A stretch of 64,000 nucleotides of DNA from Protula sp. h YS-2021 (Eukaryota; Annelida; Polychaeta; Sabellida; Serpulidae): contig OX457026.1 of NCBI GenBank assembly GCA_949752745.1, positions 34,587,911 to 34,651,910 of the forward strand, written 5' to 3'. Position 1 is the stretch's first letter. Each line of letters opens with the position of its first letter. Below are positions 1 to 62,260 of the stretch, piece after piece. The position numbers were made by a program, and so were the translations under genes. The notes under the pieces are model-generated. The model was not told the origin of the DNA. It made no database searches and was given only the letters and a program-made list of their open reading frames with translations.

Positions 1-87
1 CACCGGGGGGGGGGGGGTCCCATGGTATATGATTCTTCACCAGGGGGGGGGGGTCCCCATGATATGAAAGTGGTGCCCGAGGGCGGG

Positions 88-167
88 TTCGATCCATTGA
101 CCTTCAGATCATGGGTCCGCTTACGGGTCCTCTGCTCTACCAACTGAGCCATTCAGGCCAGAAGGTT
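88..167 (-). mobile_element. tRNA-derived SINE head
   Basis: On the minus strand a tRNA-like promoter is visible: box A-like TGGCTCAGTTGGTAGAGCA and box B-like GGATCGAACCC, spaced longer than in a functional tRNA. The body does not fold cleanly as a tRNA, so a SINE head is more likely than a tRNA gene. Confidence 0.55.
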
Positions 168-196
168 TATGATCGGGAAAATTTTCCTCATATACA

Positions 197-262
197 TGAT
201 TGACAGGTCATGTGACACATGATTGACAGGTCATGTGACACATGATTGACAGGTCACGTGAC
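197..262. repeat. 23-bp tandem repeat, 3 copies
   Basis: Three near-identical units of about 23 bp built on catgattgacaggtcatgtg, the last copy with two changes. Followed by AT-rich sequence with several tgacgtca words to about 400. Confidence 0.85.
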
Positions 263-427
263 GAATGACGTCATGATGACCTCATTGACACGGGCGCGCG
301 CTTTAATATCTGTTCCAGAACATACTATGACGTCATTATGACTCACTGTGCTTAAACTCTCATGAGAGTTCTAACACACCTCGTGACGTCATGATGACGT
401 CACTTCCTGTTTTTAAACTCTCGTTTT

Positions 428-1690
428 TCAACTACTGTTGCGCCATTTTAACAATTTTACCTGAAATTAAAAATAACCCCCCCTATGTACAGCTTCAGCA
501 TGTGGTCTTTCTATGTGCACGCGAACAATTGAATGCTTCCATAGTAACTGAGATATGGTGCGTACAAACAACCTCAAAACTCACAAATTTTGGGCATATT
601 CACAGTTCCGCCATTTTGACAATTTCAGCTGAATTTAAAAAAAAAAAATAACCTCCCTATGCACAGCTCCAGCATGTGGTCTTTCTATGTGCACGCGAAC
701 AATTGAATGCTTCCATAGTAACAGAGATCTGGTGCGTACAAACAACCTCAAAACTCACAAATTTTGGGCATATTCAAAGTTCCGCCATTTTGACAATTTC
801 AGCTGAATTTAAATAAAATAACCTCCCTATGCACAGCTCCAGCATGTGGTCTTTCTATGTGCACGCGAACAATTGAATCGCTTCCATAGTAACAGAGATA
901 TGGTGCGTACAAACAACCTCAAAACTCACAAATTTTGGGCATGTTCAAAGTTCCGCCATTTTGACAATTTCAGCTGAATTTAAATAAAATAACCTCCCTA
1001 TGCACAGCTCCAGCATGTGATCTTTCTATGTGCACGCGAACAATTGAATCGCTTCCATAGTAACAGAGATATGGTGCGTACAAACAACCTCAAAACTCAC
1101 AAATTTTGGGCATATTCAAAGTTCCGCCATTTTGACAATTTCAGCTGAATTTAAAAAAAAAAATAATCTCCCTATGTACAGCTTCAGCATGTGGTCTTTC
1201 TATGTGCACGCGAACAATTGAATGCTTTCATAGTAACAGAGATATGGTGCGTACAAACAACCTCAAAACTCACAAATTTTGGGCATATTCAAAGTTCCGC
1301 CATTTTGACAATTTCAGCTGAATTTAAATAAAATAACCTCCCTATGCACAGCTCCAGCATGTGGTCTTTCTATGTGCACGCGAACAATTGAATCGCTTCC
1401 ATAGTAACAGAGATATGGTGCGTACAAACAACCTCAAAACTCACAAATTTTGGGCATATTCAAAGTTCCGCCATTTTGACAATTTCAGCTGAATTTAAAA
1501 AAAATAACCTCCCTATGCACAGCTCCAGCATGTGGTCTTTCTATGTGCACGCGAACAATTGAATCGCTTCCATAGTAACAGAGATATGGTGCGTACAAAC
1601 AACCTCAAAACTCACAAATTTTGGGGATATTCAAAGTTCCGCCATTTTGACAATTTTAACTGAAATTCAGAAATAAACCCCTATGCACAA
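428..1690. repeat. 170-bp satellite array, about 7.5 copies
   Basis: The word tatgcacagctccagcatg recurs at 484, 658, 828, 999, 1173, 1343, 1514 and 1681 (spacing 167-174 bp). Each unit also holds gtgcacgcgaacaattgaat, a long caaacaacctcaaaactcac segment and a short A-run. Copies are over about 90% alike by eye; both flanking copies are partial and more diverged. No coding potential. Confidence 0.93.
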
Positions 1691-2660
1691 TTCCGGTGTG
1701 GAGCAAAAAAGTCGATCCGATTTTCCGCTATCGAGTTATTTTCACCCAATGACGTCCGGCCATACCTGACACAATCCTTCGGACCTGCCAAACAACATTC
1801 CCACCAAGTTGTAACTTTCTCTGATGCTCAGCGGCTGAGAAATGTACACATATAAGATGTTAACGTAATAACGTCATACGAATTTCCTAATTTTGCTACT
1901 TCCGTCAAAAGTTGACAGCACCGCCCCAACTGATAAAAAAACATCCCTGCAAAATTTGAAATCGATACGACTTTCCGATATCGAGATATTGTCTACACAA
2001 GATCTTGTCCATATTATGTGCAAATTTTATGTGATGACGTCACACGCCGCACTCGTTCGTTGTACTAGCGACAAACTTCGACAGAATCTTTCGGACTTAC
2101 CAAGTTAAAAAACCCAGCAAGTTTCAACTTTCTCTCATGTTCAGCGGCTGAGAAATCTTACATACAAGATTCCTGGGTAATGATGTCATACGCCTTCCCT
2201 AAAAATGTTACATGCGTCAAAAGTTGAAAGGACCGTATGACTGACCCCAGGAATATACAGATAAAATTTGAAGTCGATACGACTTTCCATTACCAAGATA
2301 TTTTGCACACAAGAGCTTGTTCAAAATACATACATATTTTACGTGATGACGTCATACGCCGCACTTGTTTGTTGTACTAGCGAAAAAACGGACCCACCAA
2401 GCAACAATCCTACCAAGTTTCAACTTTCTTGTATGTTCAACGGCTGAGAAATTTCGCCACAAAATTTTCACGAAGTGACGTCATACGCCCTCCCTAATAA
2501 TGTAACGTGCGTCAAAAGTTGACAGAACCGTCCGACCTACCCAAAGACTAAACAGAACAAGTTTGAAGTTGATGCGACTTTTCGTTCTCAAGATATCTTG
2601 CACACATTTTGTTCACAACAGACTGACACACTCACACAGAACATACAAACATTATATGTT
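1690..2660. repeat. ~300-bp diverged tandem repeat, about 3 copies
   Basis: The words cgtcaaaagttgaca (1903, 2216, 2511), tatcgagatattttgcac-like, and gtttcaactttctc...gttcagcggctgagaaat recur at 295-313 bp spacing. Copies are much more diverged than the adjacent satellite. It ends near cacactcacacagaacatac before a gggagacataat tail. Confidence 0.75.
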
Positions 2661-2764
2661 TCCCCTTTGTCGGGGAGACATAATTACATATGATGGCTCA
2701 TAGAACAAAACAAAGTTAAATCAAAACATAGGCATCGGAGATGCAGAGCCCTCAGCCAATAGCG

Positions 2765-3270
2765 GTTACATCATTGTGCTCCGGTTACTCTTTTGAAATA
2801 CCGCCCGGACGAAAACAATATACAAGGTGCAGCGGATGGAGCGACGGACGGGTCCTTGCACATCTACACTATATATACTTTGTTCCTGTAAGGTTTGGTT
2901 AAGATCCGATGAATAATTTTTGAGATATCGCCCGAACAAGAAAAAAGTTGGCATAGCCGTTCGACTAACCCAAGGAATACCCACATAAAACCTGAAGTCG
3001 AATTTCGGACCTACCAATCAACAATCCCACCAAGTTTCAATTTTCTCCGATGTTCAGTTTCGGAGAAATTTTGCATACAAGTTTTTTTACGCACTGACGT
3101 CATACGCTTGCCCTAATGAACTAACATGCGTCAAAAGCTGATAGAACGATCCGACCAATCAAGGAAAAGCAGATCAAGTTTTAAGTCGATCGGACTGTGC
3201 GTTCTCGAGATATCTTGCACACATTTTGCGCACACAGAACGTACATATACCTTGGTCGGGGAGACAGTAT
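2765..3270. repeat. Dispersed copies of the ~300-bp repeat family
   Basis: The same blocks as at 1690-2660 (aagtcgat..gac, ccaccaagtttcaattttctc, cgtcaaaagctgatag, cggggagacag) reappear in a rearranged order. A further copy is at 10600-10870. No gene seen. Confidence 0.6.
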
Positions 3271-3289
3271 TATAAATGCCGCCAGTTTG

Positions 3290-3830
3290 GTCAAATTCTT
3301 GTGGTTCCCAAAATAGTAACTCATTCAAGAGAAGCCTTCCCAGTGAACGTTTATGCAAATTTTGAAAACAATCCAATCAAGATTGTTGGAAAAATTACCA
3401 ACCAAAAATTATAAATATCTCCAATTAGCCCATGTTTGGCGAATTCCCAGAAAAATGCAACTTTTCAAGAGAAAACCATCTACAGAATACTCGTATAAAA
3501 CTGGAAAGGAATCCGATCAGAATTGCCATAGAGTCACTTTGAAAATTGGCCACAAATAAACTGAAAAATCCCCCTCCCCCTCCTCCCCCCACTATTTTGT
3601 TTTTGGTGGATTGTCAAAACGAAGAGATGAAATGCTTAACAGGAGTTCCTAGTGAGCGTTTATGCACAGTTTTAAAATAATCTATCAAGACTGCGCCCCA
3701 TTTAGCCAATTTAGTTAATTTTGCAACACAGGTCCACCTAGAGAACATTTGTACCAAATTTGAAAGGAATCTGAAACTTAACACACGTTCATTCGTACAC
3801 ACGAACATGCAGACGAGCGATTTCCCTCCC
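3290..3830. repeat. Repeat family with the unit also tandem at 9890-10440
   Basis: Blocks such as caagagaa...cc...agtgaacgtttatgcaaat, tttgaaaggaatc and tttggccaattt match the units at 9890-10440. Ends in a C-run (3825-3838) and a caaagtcggctg motif that also ends the 10.4-kb copy. Confidence 0.55.
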
Positions 3831-4004
3831 CCCCCCCCCTCAAAGCAAAAACCGACAAAGTCGGCTGTTCTAACAAAAACGGAAACAATACATCTCTACA
3901 CTACTTTTATTTGACAATTTTGTCGTTTTTAGTCTAAACATAGTTTAAATGCTATGAAGGTAAAAGCAGTCTCCGAGATCATTAACTACAAAAGAACAAA
4001 ATAC

Positions 4005-5105
4005 ATACTGCGCACACAGTTCAGACATTGCTCTCACATATTAGATCATTCACACAGAATTGATGTGGATTTTTTTTGTTTGGTTCCATCCAAAAAATGG
4101 TTATAACCTAAAGGGCATTCTCAAACGACATTACCTGCTCCAACGGCAACGCCAAACACTTATGTTCTTTCCAGACCTTTTTTTTTTCGAAAAACATTCA
4201 ACACTATTGACTTCATAATTCCCCCTCCTAACACCACCTCCTTCTCCTCACCCACCACCCCACCTCGACTCAGCCTCGGAGTACCACCACCCTCAAGCCC
4301 GGCATGTTTTTTTTGTTGTTTTTTTTTGCAAATGCATCAACAGACAAAATGACCAAATGAGATTTAGTCCCTAACACTACTCGTTTATTCACCGATAAGA
4401 CATTTTTCAAGCATACTCAGAAACATATACAATAAAAGAAGAGGGTAGATTCATTTGTGGTTTGTTAACGTGAATGCGACTAGCGAAGCAAGTTCGAGAA
4501 CGCAAAATTTATTTATCATTTCTTTATACGGCAGTGCATTGTCACTAAGGTAGGTGTTGTAATTTGAAACTCATCTCTTTCCTCAAAAAAATTTACGACT
4601 GAGAAAATAAACAATTTTTTTTCAAATTTAAACGAAATCACAAGAAGTAAACTTCAAGTTACTACCAAACAAAACTGACCATTTTGAACAAAAAAATGTT
4701 ATACAGAAAATAAAAATGGCGGCAGACTTACAGTACCATTACGTTCACACATTGCAAGGTGCACGGCATGTTAGTTGTGATAAAAATTTTCTTTAATGTC
4801 ATATATACGTTGCGTTTTTCGACGAACATCACACATTCAACATTTTTACTTTACACTGACGTTTTACACTTCGACGTTTAAGGCTTTTTTTTTAATAGTT
4901 ATTACCGGGTTAGTTACAAAATAAGCACCATCAGAACGCATTGTATTAGTGGTAGAGCAGCCATTGATCACGTGATTCTCTGTAATCTTTAATCTTATTG
5001 GCTGACTTACGGAATGGCTAACAAACTCACTGCCACACAATCAGGCTTCCGCAGGCTGCGTGAGACCGCTTTGCTCCTAAATATTACATTTATTTAAGAA
5101 AGATA
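4005..5105. repeat. ~1.1-kb dispersed repeat, copy A
   Basis: Direct-orientation duplicate of copy B (5425-7965). Shared stretches include ggttccatccaaaaaatgg, cctcgactcagcctcggagt, gaatgcgactagcgaag, tttatacggcagtgcattgt and cattgatcacgtgattctct. Copy A lacks the two insertions found in B and so records the empty sites. No protein recognised. Confidence 0.85.
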
Positions 5106-5835
5106 TAAACAAGAATGTCCAGGAACATTGTCATCAGCCGAGATCTAGTGAATCAAGCTTCAAGTGGCTTGTGTGATTGCCAAAAAGTGGTAGTCATATT
5201 TTAAAAAGCGGTTATTGACATTTTTTCAAAGGTCGGCATTTGCCTAACCTCTGGCGGATCTCAGAAAAGTTCAAAGCGTCCTAACGTTGGATCGTGTTTA
5301 AAAATGAAAGCAATCTGACTAAATTACTTGCAGAAGAACTTTTTAAAAAAACTTGATCCCAAAACATTCAAACGGCGGTATGAGGCCACGCTTTGGAGTT
5401 CCGAACGAAAACAACGAAACATTTACTGCGTACACAGTTCAGACATTGCCCATACATAAAAGATCATTCACCCAGAACTGATACGTGGATTTTTTCTTTT
5501 TGGTTCCATCCCAAAAATGGTTATAAACTAAACGGCATTTTCGAACATTACCTGCTCCGACGGCAATATAACACACTTCCTTTTGTTTTCAGACCTTTTT
5601 GTTTTTAGAAAAATATTCAAAACTAATGACTTCATAATTCCCCCTCCCAACATCACCTCCTCCTCACCCACCACCCCACCTCGACTCAGCCTCGGAGTAC
5701 CACCACCCTCAAGCCCGGCATTTTTCTTCGCAAATGCATCAACAGACAAAATGACCAAATGAGATTTAGTCCCTACCACTACTCGTTTTTTCACCGATGA
5801 GACATTTTTTCAAGTATACTCAGAAACATATACAA

Positions 5836-6092
5836 CTAGAGCAGTGTGCAAGTCCACATATTACCCACAGACTCCCCATCAGTTAAACACGGCCATCAAT
5901 AGTTGAAATTTTCCAAGTCCAGCTGGTCCATTTTCCTAGGACAAACCTGGCACATTTACAATACCGATCTGTGTTTGTTCTCATAGAAGCTACATACCAA
6001 GTTTCATTGAAATCCTTGAAGAAGCTCTTGATGATAGACCTACCGACAGACCGACAGAAACGCGGTTGATCGCATATATTCCCTGTGGGGAA
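5836..6092. mobile_element. ~257-bp insertion element in copy B
   Basis: Copy A reads acatatacaataaaagaag without a break; copy B has about 257 bp at this point, opening ctagagcagtgtgcaagtcc and closing ccctgtggggaataa. A related copy with the same start is at 52464-52690. It carries catagaagctacataccaag and a gaccgacaga tail. Non-coding; class unknown (SINE-like size). Confidence 0.7.
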
Positions 6093-6521
6093 TAAATAAA
6101 AGAAGAGGGTAGATTCACTTGTGGTATATTAACGTGAATGCGACTAGCGAAGTTTTCGCACGCGGTTAGAGAACGCAAAATTTATTTATCATTTCTTTAT
6201 ACGGCAGTGCATTGTCACTAAGGTTTGTGTTGTGATTCGAAACACAGATCTCTTTCCTCAAAATTTACCACTGGGAAAACACATAATTTTTTCTAATTTA
6301 AACTAAATCACAAGTAAACTTCAAGTACTACCAAACAAAACTGATCATTTTGAACAAAAAATGTTATACAGAAAATAAAAATGGCGGCAGACTTACAGCA
6401 CCATTACGTTCACACATTGCACGAACCACGGCATGTTAGTTGTGATAAAAATTTTCTTTAATGTCATATATACGTTGCGTTTTTCGACGAACATTCCACA
6501 GTCGACTTTTTAACTTTATAC

Positions 6522-7689
6522 GGGGTCTGGTCGATTCGGCCCTTTGCCCATTCGGCCCTTTTTGGATGATTCGGCATCAGCTAGGACGATTCGGCCCTTT
6601 ACCCTTTCAGCCCTTTTGGGTTGATTCGACACCATGTTTTGTTATTATTATTCTATTTTTAGATCCGCTTCAAAACTACTTTGATGCAGTCAACATTTTA
6701 CACACCACATTTTACACACCATAAAAAAAGCATCCTTTTCATAGGGATCTTTTTCACCACAGTTTGACTTTCGGTTGGTTTCTACACATTTGCTGCATAC
6801 ACTTTCGTTCGTTTCTACATAAAATTGTGCAAATTTACCTTTTTTGCGCGTTGGTACTCTCTTTGTGAGATCCTTGATCCACATACCCGATGTTGCAACC
6901 CCGAACAATCCACACATTTTACAATTTACTGTCGAAGCCTCAAGTCCTGTTTACATTTAGTGCATTTATCCGACATTTCAAAGGTTTGATTCATTAAATT
7001 TATCCAAACAATAACGATTGCACACAAGTTCATTCGATGCGTCCGGTAAAAACAAAATTTCAAAGCATTCTCTCAAGACTCATAAATTGGAAATGGTTTT
7101 CGAGCGCCTTTCGGGAGCTTTTTATAGTTAAAACATTGCAAAACTAATCATGAATAACCAATTAGAAACGTCTGTTAAACTTTACAACAGAGTATATCAC
7201 GGAGTAAATTGCAATTAACTCACTCCACTGAAATCTTACGTTTATTCGCTATTTGAAATACAAGAGAACACGCCTTAATCCCAATTGCGGTTTGGAATCA
7301 ACCCGTAATGCTGATCCCCTACCCCGACATCAGACTAAATCCCTACTCAGCGTGTCATTCAAACAGTTGTATTAGAATTTAGGACATTTTAAGTAACTTG
7401 ATGTTAACCTAAATCAGCTTTGCAGTAGGCGGAATTGTGGTGTGTAAAAGTTAGTTTGTTTTAAGATATAAATGAAAAGAAAGAATAAAAGGATTTACTG
7501 CATATCAATGACTTTTTATGACATTTTACACGCCAAAACAAGTCCGGTTAATTCTAACCTAAAGAAGTAAAGGTTTATATGTCGTCGATAATTTGGTGCC
7601 GAAACGCCGAGGGCCGAATCGTCCAAGTTGGTGCCGAATCGACTTTCACAAAGGGCCGAATCGGTAAAGGGCCGAATCGACCAGAGACC
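6522..7689. mobile_element. 1168-bp inverted-repeat DNA element, word family GATTCGGCCCTTT, 8-bp TSD
   Basis: The left end GGGGTCTGGTCGATTCGGCC and the reverse complement of the right end GGTCTCTGGTCGATTCGGCC match. Both ends are short arrays of the word GATTCGGCCCTTT or variants. Target duplications CTTTATAC (6514-6521) and CTTTTTAC (7690-7697) flank it, and copy A has a single CTTTACAC at the same site. There is no transposase ORF, so it is non-autonomous. An 8-bp TSD suits hAT-like elements, but the termini are not canonical hAT. Confidence 0.85.
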
Positions 7690-8263
7690 CTTTTTACTTA
7701 CGTTTTACACTTCGGCGTTTAAGGTTTTTTATAAATAGTTATTACCGGGTTAGTTACAAAATAAGCACCATCAGAACGCACTGTATTAGTGGTAGAGCAG
7801 CCATTGATCACGTGATTCTCTGTAAATGCTTTAATCTTACTGGCTGACTTATGGAATGGCAAACAAACTAACTGCCACAGTCAGTCCTCAGTAGGCTGCG
7901 TGAGACCTCTTCGTTCATAAATACCACATTCATTTAGCTTAGGAAAAGAGACATATATAAAAAGGCAACTCTAATAAACAAATTTGTTTTTCCTCAAACC
8001 ACCTTTCCAACAATCAAAGGCGATGCCGACAAACCAATAAATTCAAGGTCCAAACAATCTGTTTCCTGTTCCTTGTGCGTTACTATTATAGTGATTACAT
8101 AATCTTCCTTTCGATCTGCGATCAAAGGTCATTTACTTAAAGCAAAATATACATCGTTTATGTTTCTTTATGTTCAGGTCATTTATAACTTGAGGTGACC
8201 AAAAAGCGACCGCGGTTTTCAGTTGGTTAAAAAACCTAAACAGAAAAACCGCGGTATTTTCAT

Positions 8264-8338
8264 TTTTTTTGTTTGTTTGTTTGTTTGTTTTTGTTTTTTT
8301 TTTTTTGTTTTTTTTTTTTTTTTTGGGGGGGGGGGGTG
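8264..8338. repeat. T-rich run ending in a G-run (TnGn)
   Basis: (GTTT)n grading into long T runs, then about twelve G. The same T-run/G-run junction recurs at 19068-19104 and 36194-36217. The stretch from 7966 to 9282 otherwise shows no gene or clear repeat apart from possible CAD 3' UTR sequence. Confidence 0.8.
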
Positions 8339-9282
8339 TTATGTTTTTTAAGCACTTTAATTTTCTCACTGAGAGTTTACAGCTATAAAATGAGGTATTG
8401 CTTCGCGCTCAGCTATAAAAGCTCAGCATGTTCACGTGTTGCTCTTTTTGAAGAGAGAAAAAAATATGCCAATTTGGAGAAGTTATCACTTGACATATTA
8501 ACGTGAACATTTCCTTTTGCGGCACTAACGTCATGCTTCCCAAGTATAATTCAAGATTTAGAGTTTCTTATAATATGTGTAAAGGTGTTATGTTTATGGC
8601 GTTGTAATTAAGAAACACTGGAAATGTTTAAAAAAAAATTAGAACAAAAATCGAATGACTGCTATGTGATATACTTGAACTTCAGTTGGGACAAAACTGT
8701 AATGATTGTTATAGTTCGGTGATGTGAAATAAACCGTGTATTGATTATTATTCGAAATATTTGTGTGAAATTGCAGTTTCTGTGACTTTTTAAATATTTA
8801 ATCAGAATTCAGGGAGATTTGTTATTAAAAATCAGCACCTTTTCAAGAACAGAAAAATAAATTTAGGATAGATAAAATCATTGCTGGGTCTGCTCCTTTT
8901 GGGCAACCTGTTTTAAGTGCCTCTTTGCCGAATAAATATCAAAGGAGTGATGCTTTATTTAACGAAAAGTCTCTTAATTTCTCAATTTGAGCGTTATAAA
9001 TATTATGGTGCTTATGTTCCAACTCACACAGCTGAAAGGCATTATTGGCTGTTACACGGTAAATGTTTAGCTAAATATAAACATTATACCATTTCGGCAC
9101 AATTTTAACAATTTTTAAATAATCGTATCGAAAAAAACCGAACCGAACCGAATAACTGAAATGCACCGAATCGAACCTGGGAATGGCATACCGCCACACC
9201 CTTAATTTATAACCCTGCATGCATATCGTCGTCACGTGAACTGAGTGTCCATGACGCCTCGTGACCTTGTGCAGGGCGCCTC

Positions 9283-59160
<49,878 letters not shown>

Positions 59161-60040
59161 ATTTTTTTGTTTACTTATCGCCGCAAAAACTTTATGCAAC
59201 GGACAGTAAACCTAGACCGGCAAGCGTCGTTAATAAACGACCGGTTTCGAGTAATCCATGCGTCCTTCACCTTTCGACCATACCCCCAAAAAACTTTGTG
59301 TTCCGTAATTTGTCGGCTTCAGTGCTAGCTGTCAACAGTTGAAAAGTGAACATAAAAATAGTGTTTTATTTTTCAATCAAAAAAATTTATTTGTAACCTT
59401 ACCAGTTTATTTAAAAAATCTATCAAGACCCGTTTCAAGAAGGCGAGGTCTTTGTTTTTTATGCAGGCGATACTACCGTTACAGGCTACAATACCGTTGT
59501 TATAAACAGATGACCTCTCATAGATGTCGTCGATAATACAGTATTTGTGCAATATTACAGCATTTCGAAAATGTCAGTGCTTTTAATAAACAATGAATAA
59601 CAAACATAACGCATTCTTTTTATCTCTTTAAATTTTTTCCAGTTCTTTCTGTTTTATTCCATTATCTGCAACTGAAATCCCACACCTTTACTTGTCGTAA
59701 AAAATACCCGATACCAAAGCTACTCTAGAGTGGCTTGTGGGAACCAATTTACAGTAAACCCACCTTGGGTCCAGTACATCGATTACAATCAATAAACATG
59801 CTTTTCTCTTGATATTTTTATCTGTTCGGTGCTCTTTTAAGAACAAAAACAGGTAAATTTTTTTAAAATGCAGAGTTTTACGTAACGTCAATATATTAAA
59901 TGTCATTAATATATGAATGCAACTTTTTTACAATGGCTTACTTTAATAAATTCATTTCCAAATTTAAATTTTCTGCATAGTCTCATCTTAATTACATGAG
60001 TGCTCTTTAAATTTTACAATTTAAACACACCCACATGACC
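59161..60040 (-). promoter_or_regulatory. Presumptive 5' UTR and promoter side of CAD
   Basis: The sequence immediately upstream (minus strand) of the CAD ATG. No other gene is recognisable here. I see no clear TATA box or CpG-rich core, and several upstream ATGs occur if the leader is unspliced. The extent is inferred from position only. Confidence 0.35.
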
Positions 60041-60049
60041 TTATTTCAA

Positions 60050-60490
60050 TGTCAAAAATAGCCTTGGTGTGCCCTAGGTCCGTAGACGCACATCAAATGT
60101 CCAGTGTAGCATTTATTATCAACTTTTGGTATCCGTTGGCATCTCTGCTACTTGCTCTCACTGCATAAAGCCCTTTCACACCCAACGCGTACCCCTATGT
60201 TATACTATTGGCCCCTTGAAGCTGCAAAACACTCGTATTTTACATATGTGTCCTAGGTCCGTATCCGTTCGCCAACATTTTACTGAGAGCTTCAGCGAAG
60301 GTTTTGCAGTTGGAATACACCCACAGCACTTTACGCCATCCAAACAAATGTCAACCAACCCAGCAGCTTATGCATCTGTAACAGCAGGATATTGTTTTCG
60401 AAAATAGCCTTGGTGTGCCCTAGGTCCGTAGTCGCACATCAAATGTCCAGTGTAGCATTTATTATCAACTTTTGATATCCGTTGCACGCC
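60050..60490. repeat. ~90-bp direct repeat, two copies 353 bp apart
   Basis: 60052-60140 and 60405-60490 share atagccttggtgtgccctag, gtccgta, cgcacatcaaatgtccagtg and tagcatttattatcaacttt with very few changes. Upstream of CAD; no gene recognised in between. Confidence 0.85.
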
Positions 60491-60544
60491 TGAGCTATTC
60501 TCGTGGGGTATAATTTTTTTTCATTCCGGAAAATGCGAGTAGAA

Positions 60545-61375
60545 CAATTGGGAATTTTATGAGGGGCCGAAGGCCCCGTAATGATATTGTGATTTTATAA
60601 GGAAACCGTGTAAATTTAATAACTGCATTTTCCGGGCTTTGCACGGGAACCAGCCATACTTCGTAGCCACTTCCTTTTTCGAAATGGCTTTGAAAAACCA
60701 CCAAGTAAAATAAAAATTGATTACGTTTTATTCCAGCCCACTACTCCCTCCAACATCGAATAAAAACGATATCCAACAGTTCAAATCGAGCGTCACTAAT
60801 CCGTCGTCTACCGCACGAGCCTATATGCTGTCCGATGACCCTATTTACATATCTAATGTTCGACACTATCCCTGTACACGGACGTAGCACCCTCCTGCTC
60901 TCACGCTAATTCTTTCTATAGGAGCGCTGACCCCTTGAGCCACCTCGGCCACGAAAGCTGTGTCCTGGATCGTATCCAGAGCTCGACTGCTTGTAGGCTT
61001 GATTATACTGGTTGTAATTTGGTCTGAAACAAACGGAAAACATTACTACATGCGCTCCGTTCTTATCAAGAACTAGTTGGCCGCTAAATTACATTATCGA
61101 CAGCATACCTAAGGTATTTAAAAGCTATCCCTCACTTCCATAATGTACGAATATATATCCCACACTCGGATTTACCGAGAAACTATACTGTTCCTTTGAC
61201 ATTTGATTTTATAAGGAAACCGTTTCACTCGAAACTTGTCCTCCACTCAATCCCAGGGCGGGCGGGATGGGAGTTATCAAATCTACACGGTTTTCTTATA
61301 AAATCACAATTTCATTACGGGGCCTTCGGCCCCTCATAAAAGTCCCAATTTTATGTCGAAAACCAGTGTAGATTT
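60545..61375. repeat. Inverted terminal-type repeats beside the DIRS-like element
   Basis: 60551-60630 (aattttatgaggggccgaag, gccccgtaatg, gattttataaggaaaccgtg) and 61285-61372 (its reverse complement) are a clear inverted pair; a third partial direct copy is at 61204-61222. All lie downstream of the recombinase. DIRS elements carry inverted ends and an internal complementary region, so these may be its termini. Confidence 0.7.
60906..61023 (-). CDS. Possible terminal exon or ORF fragment with Tyr/Asn-rich and RGG tail
   Basis: After a good acceptor (tttgtttcag) the minus strand encodes PNYNQYNQAYKQSSSGYDPG, then HSFRGRGGSRGQRSYRKN and a TAG. The RGG box and low-complexity YNQ segment are typical of RNA-binding protein tails or of retroelement Gag-like ORFs. 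It lies between the two inverted repeats of the DIRS-like element, so either origin is possible. No upstream exon was recognised. Confidence 0.35.
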
Positions 61376-61432
61376 AATAACTGCATGTTCAAAGCTCTCT
61401 AACGATTACGATAAGACCGACTTTACAAATTT

Positions 61433-62103
61433 TTCCCTCCTGGAACTGTTTTCTACCGGTTTCTTGTAGAATTTTCTAAAAGTGCCCACTTTTTTCCACC
61501 ACGCTGTCTCTAGGATGCAATCTACTGACACCCCAGACCTGCTACTTTTGACGTACTAGCACTCCGGGTAGAGTGGGCTGTCCACATATCCGTGTCAATT
61601 CCAGCTTTACCCAGCAGTTGCTTGAGCCATCCCGCAATCGTGCATGACTTAACCGGTTTGTACGGGCTGACGGACGACAAAACAACCTGCAACCCCCCCA
61701 ACGGCCTCATTTTCTGCGTTCTGATCAGATATTCGTTCAAACATGCTAACGGATCTAAAAATTCATCCTCCGAAAAACTGCAAATTTCTACTCTCGTGGG
61801 GGGTTGGCCAATCCTTCTAGTTTTCGATAATTCGCGTGTAAAAAACACCATTTTATCCCCTTGATCAGTCATGTACTGTGTGTCTAAAAGACTTAAATCA
61901 GACGACTTTCCGGCTGTGGTGAGGGCTACCAACATAGCCAATTTCACCCCGTAATCTCTTAATACGAGCCCCGAATTAGCCCCCATGGCCCCTATATACA
62001 CCAGTACCCTTTCAACGTCCCAAACACTAGAATATTTCGGTTTTGGAGGGTCCCGGTTGAAAATCCCGGCCATTATCGCTCGAATTTTGGTATTTTCGCC
62101 CAC
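61433..62103 (-). pseudogene. DIRS-like tyrosine recombinase, frameshifted
   Basis: The open part (61522-62103, 193 aa) contains ILVYIGAMG-like and NYGVKLAMLVALTTAGKSSDL segments and the HxxR box AHSTRSAS. The frame then shifts near 61540 and homology continues in another frame through ILETAWWKKVGTFRKFYKKP, where the catalytic Tyr of the family normally lies. Tyrosine recombinases of DIRS elements integrate the circular DNA without target duplication. The frameshift makes it inactive as assembled, barring a sequencing error. Confidence 0.8.
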
Positions 62104-62260
62104 TAGAAGCTTATCTATAGGAGGGTGTAGGGCAGAGATAGCCGATCTGTAGCCATTGATAGTACTATAGGCTCACCCTTCTCCATGCATCGTGCTTAGG
62201 AGGTTCCCAATCTGCACTACAGTTGCCTGAAAAGGATTAATCGATCGTGCGCGAGCCCAG

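Larger units (their letters stand above)
5425..7965. repeat. ~1.1-kb dispersed repeat, copy B, split by two insertions
   Basis: Matches copy A segment by segment (5425-5835, about 6093-6521, 7690-7965) once the insertions at 5836-6092 and 6522-7689 are removed. The copies differ by many substitutions and small indels, so this is not a recent duplication. Confidence 0.85.

Noticed and set aside
428..1690. CRISPR-like array
   Set aside because: Units are contiguous 170-bp satellite repeats with no unique spacers, in an animal genome.
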